The notes under the pieces were generated by a model. That model had not been told where the DNA came from and did no database searches. It was given only the letters and a program-made list of their open reading frames with translations. The position numbers were made by a program, and so were the translations under genes. This document shows, in pieces, positions 60,611-64,000 of a stretch of DNA of 64,000 nucleotides; position 1 is the stretch's first letter; every line of letters starts with the position of its first letter. The DNA comes from Galerina marginata (Eukaryota; Basidiomycota; Agaricomycetes; Agaricales; Galerinaceae): positions 62,001 to 126,000 of the forward strand of contig JAECYW010000033.1 in assembly GCA_023014335.1 (NCBI GenBank), in the 5' to 3' direction.

Positions 60611-61915
60611 TCAAGTTAGGGAACGTGGTTTCTCCATTTCAGCATACTCTAGCCGTGATTCTACGTGTCCAAGCTCTATTTCGGCCCTTGATTCAAAATT
60701 ACCGAGCTCAATTTGGCCGATGGTTTTCGTAGTGTCCACTCTGACGCTGGAGTGAATGGTGTCAGAACCCCCGAATGACCGGTTCCCGGAGCGGAAATTC
60801 CTAGCAAAGCGGGGAGTACTGGCGAAATCGTCGCTTTTGTCGTGCATCGGAACGTTCCGGTCCGTCCAATGGGAGGTCGACGCCCATACCGTCGCCAATA
60901 AAACTCCTACAATCTCCACGTAATCGTTGGTGAGAAATGTATAGCTTCCTTTGAGGAAGTTGGGGTCTCGGAACAACATAATGAGCTGTACGATGCTCAG
61001 AATGACTGGGAATACGAAATTGGAGATGGCAATCCAGAATAATCCCTTAAGCCTTGCGGCATAGGATACTAATGAGAGATGGTAAGGTTTCAGAATAGTT
61101 CCGATAAATGTATACACCCACCGTGGCTGCTGCCAGACGGCATTGCTCGCCCAGGAGTTCCGAGCCCGGATTTAAGCCGATAGATGAACAAAATGGATGT
61201 CGCTCTGCCGTTTCAGTTAGAAACTAGAAACTAAATTGGCATCAAAAGGACTCGTAACGTACGTATTGTCTATGACCTGGAGTATCCACTCGATTTTAAT
61301 ACCTGGATGTGCATTCCACGATTTTTGAGCGTCAGTGATAGGGTTTCCAGATCCCGGGCCTTGAACATAGGCGATGTATTCGACCGAAAAGATTATGATG
61401 TTGATCAGTCGGCCAATTTTTATCAGGACCACCGGGACGAAGATAGAATACCATATACTCTTGGGTGTGCGTGAGAAGGGGTAAACGGCCGCGAGTCGGA
61501 CAACAAGTATTAGTTCCACCAGCCATGGAGTAGAGCTGATGAGAACAGAAAATACTAGGGCAGATGTTGCTGGAAATGGTTGCAAAGGCGACAATATTGC
61601 ATTGATCTAGTGTTGTAAAGCTTAAGCAAGTTGCAATGGTGAATTTCTTTAGATAATTACTTCGAGGGCGCCGTTGAAAAGGCCCATGAACAGCCCTACG
61701 ACGATGGACAAGACATTCAAAAAGAAGATTGGCTGACGTCGGCTCTCCTTTGTAGAGAAAAAGAATAACGCGACGAGCAACGGTAGAAGGATGCCGGACC
61801 ACACGGTACCAATCATAAGAAAGACAAGAGATGGTTGAATAGCAGCAATGTAGTTCAGGCCAGGTGGGGGCGGAGGGAAGACATTCGGCAAGGCGGCTGT
61901 GGCATTTGGGTCCAT
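60611..61915 (-). CDS. Seven-transmembrane-helix protein, hypothetical
   Basis: Four exons: 61661-61915, 61263-61606, 61122-61204 and 60611-61068, 1140 nt (379 residues), in frame at every join. The start MDPNATAALPNVFPPPPPG at 61915 is preferred over an in-frame upstream ATG. Hydrophobic helices in order: PSLVFLMIGTVWSGILLPLL, FFLNVLSIVVGLFMGLFNG, ALVFSVLISSTPWLVELILV, YSIFVPVVLIKIGRLINIII, a segment near TSILFIYRL, FWIAISNFVFPVILSIVQLI and VEIVGVLLATVWAS. The C-terminal tail is cytosolic, polar and Ser/Arg-rich, ending EMEKPRSLT with a duplicated 'IELG-x-ES' word. The layout is like the receptor-like 7TM proteins common in basidiomycetes, but I cannot place it in a named GPCR class. Intact. 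Confidence 0.8.
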
Positions 61916-63513
61916 GTTATGGGTGGTATAGTTAAAGGTAGATTGGGACAACGACGGGTTAAAAGCATTTCTTTTCAAGTTTAAGTTCGATTTGTATACG
62001 CTCACAGAATGCTTGCAATTGGGTAGCCAGCGATTCTCCACATCAGTGCATAGATCCTTGATCTGAGGCAGATCAGATATTCATGGCTTCCATCAAGTTT
62101 ATGATAGTGCTTTTTCTTTGATAACCAACCGATGTTGATGCGCTATAAGTGTCTCTGGGATCACGCTTGCCAAAATAAAGGATGCTAACACTGCCAACGA
62201 CTGGGTTTGTGTCTACGTATTTATAATCTCGCCGCTTCAGTCGGATAGAAGAAATAGAGCCCACTGACATGATCCCATGTAGTGGGGAGGGCCGATTTGG
62301 CTGAAAGAATGTAGATTGCAGAAGTGATTGGGTTTCATAACGCTTTCTAAGGAAGCCCTATCGTCCATACGCGGAGGTAGGGGGGCGATGATTTTGCACG
62401 CACCCAAGGCCTCTTTGACCGGGCTGAAACAATCTTTAGTCTTACCTACTTCTTTGCTCCTTTGACACGCAGCCAACAATTCTTCGAAACTCAGAAAGCT
62501 TCTTCCAAGATAGTTTGATGGCGATGAGGAAAAGGCGCTACTGTAGAATAGAACATTTGGGAAAATGGCTATTTGTAGCTCACCTGCACCTTGAGGCGGA
62601 CTGTGGATAATATAAACTGACCCGGAGTATGTGGAACGAAACGAACTTCAAGTATGTGTTCCCAATTCAATTTCTTATCCTCTCTACTGGTAGTTACTCC
62701 ATTGGGCCATTAGTCAGGGCCTGACGTCTTTGTGCCTTTACGCCTGTACTTGTGAATGGAAAGCCGACCCAACCAGAATAGAATTTTGGAACCAACCTCA
62801 GTTCACGGGCAGGAAGGGGTTCTATAATTGGGTGTCTGTGAGAAAGGGAACCAAGAGATTTTTTAAATGCAGCCGGTATAATCTTACAGCTGTCACTTGG
62901 ACAGAGATTGTGAGTTTTAGACATTCTCACGACGGATTGACCGACGATCTCCCGCGCGCCAATGTCTGGAATCATCAAACACGTAGATAAATTGTTTCTG
63001 ATTCGAGTATATTATAGGTTCCAATGTTGGGGAAATATATCTGTAGCGTTATTAAGACACACCTTACCACCACCTCCCTGAAATCAAGCGAATGCAATTT
63101 CACCAGATTGTCTGTTCTCGGGCGCTAAATATCTACGCTCGTTGACATGCTGTCTCTAAGATTGCATAGACTATGTTTATAATATATTCTGTAGGCGTAT
63201 ATTACAACAAACGGGCTTGATATATTTTGTCGGCGAGCCACCATAGTGCGTTTTCGAAAATACTAGATACTCACGTCGTGCCTATCAGGATGGTTCTCTT
63301 GCATTTGGCGCACGCCGTTGTATCAAAGCCCTGAGTCGGACAAGTTACATACGCCGCCACCTCAGAGTTTTTCTAGTTGTGGCCTTCGCTAAGTCGTCTT
63401 GCACTGTCCACCAAATAACATACGATAATTCACAAAGTATATATTTGAAATTTTGGCTCGGATGCGAAAAATGAATCGTGCCCCTTAGCACTTCCCCTAC
63501 ATAAAAATAACTA
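61916..63513. other. Intergenic
   Basis: No gene is supported. One plus frame (62730-62990) overlaps a minus frame of similar size and neither shows a domain. Confidence 0.4.
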
Positions 63514-64000
63514 CTATGTATCACGTCGGTGAAGTACTATGTCAGCTTCAAACTTTGGAAGGGGTAATTGAAGGAAACTGTTCTGGAGCACCTCCAAGCC
63601 GGATGCTACGCCTTTCTCAAACTTGATCTCGGCGTCGTACAAGTGAAAGCAAAGAATCACAAACATACGTACGGTTGACTTAGCAAGAAAAGCCCCAGAG
63701 CACTTGGAAATTCTGATTAGCTTCTTTAAAAGTCGTAAATAAAGCAAGCTCACGACATGGGGGCCGGCGCTAAATGCAAGTGACCGATTTGGAGCCTGGC
63801 TTTGGATGTAACGGTCGGGTTTGAACCTCTGCGCATCCTCGAAATGATCGTTACTGTGATGGTACCCCTGGGTATCAGCCAAAATATAGTCTCCCTTGGA
63901 AATCGGAACGACAGATCCATTGTCGTCCATGAGGGAAGTATCCGTGGTTGCCTGCCGCAATACAACAGTCTGGGCCAAGAGTCGGATCACCTCGTTGACT
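63514..64000 (-). CDS. Cytochrome P450, C-terminal part (runs off the window edge)
   Basis: Exons 63754 to beyond 64000 and 63514-63704, with a 49-nt GTGAGC-AAG intron (63705-63753) splitting the heme loop. Joined, it reads FSAGPHVCSGAFLAKSTVRM, with the heme-ligand Cys as first residue of the last exon. Before it is the substrate-site and meander region: RQATTDTSLMDDNG, ISKGDYILADTQGYHH and the FKPDRYIQ (PERF-like) segment. It is not CYP51. The pattern (polar 'DDNG' turn and 'KGDY') resembles CYP7/CYP8-like microsomal P450s found in fungi, a weak assignment. The 5' part, including the I-helix, is outside the window. Substrate unknown; the nearby MFS pump and CYP51 make a metabolic cluster conceivable. 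Confidence 0.85.
   Translation of the reverse strand, partial: VNEVIRLLAQTVVLRQATTDTSLMDDNGSVVPISKGDYILADTQGYHHSNDHFEDAQRFKPDRYIQSQAPNRSLAFSAGPHVVSLLYLRLLKKLIRISKCSGAFLAKSTVRMFVILCFHLYDAEIKFEKGVASGLEVLQNSFLQLPLPKFEADIVLHRRDT

Overview
The window is nuclear DNA of a mushroom-forming basidiomycete (Agaricomycetes). The evidence is GT-AG introns of about 47-62 nt, a family of NACHT (STAND) NTPases of the type expanded in Agaricomycetes, a KDZ transposase with its cysteine clusters, a fungal CYP51, and basidiomycete-style membrane proteins. All gene models were spliced by hand. Exon ends that keep the frame by exact arithmetic are stated; unresolved ones are flagged. || Layout. 1-7.5 kb and 30-43 kb hold pieces of one duplicated unit: a four-exon NACHT gene on the minus strand plus a long upstream flank. 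Four gene copies are visible. Copy D (40493-42931) is the only one with an open frame throughout. A has a nonsense codon, B two 1-nt deletions near the 3' end, and C an 8-nt insertion plus a 1-nt deletion. A fifth flank (about 29985-33743) has no gene attached. Between the two parts of the array lie about 22 kb of other DNA: a decayed KDZ transposase (10.2-13.5 kb), a zinc-knuckle/coiled-coil gene (14.0-15.4), a hypothetical gene (17.7-18.7), a gene with two RNase H1 N-terminal (viroplasmin-like) domains (19.0-19.8), a gene with an 18-nt exon (20.1-20.8), two stretches built of small phase-2 exons separated by an ACGCGT-rich block (21.5-26.4), a two-exon gene (26.6-27.7) and a tandem repeat (29.4-29.7). 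|| 43.7-47.5 kb is one long low-complexity acidic membrane protein gene. 47.5-52 kb has inverted and direct repeats but no confident gene. || 52-64 kb carries sterol 14-alpha-demethylase (CYP51), a possible membrane-protein gene, a DHA2-type MFS transporter assembled from micro-exons (apparently frame-broken near its 3' end), a seven-helix membrane protein and, at the edge, the C-terminus of a second P450. These might act together (sterol or small-molecule handling plus efflux), but the sequence does not prove it. || The most unusual points are the micro-exons spelling a conserved MFS motif, the cluster of eight ACGCGT sites between two matching phase-2 exon series, and the birth-and-death state of the NACHT array.
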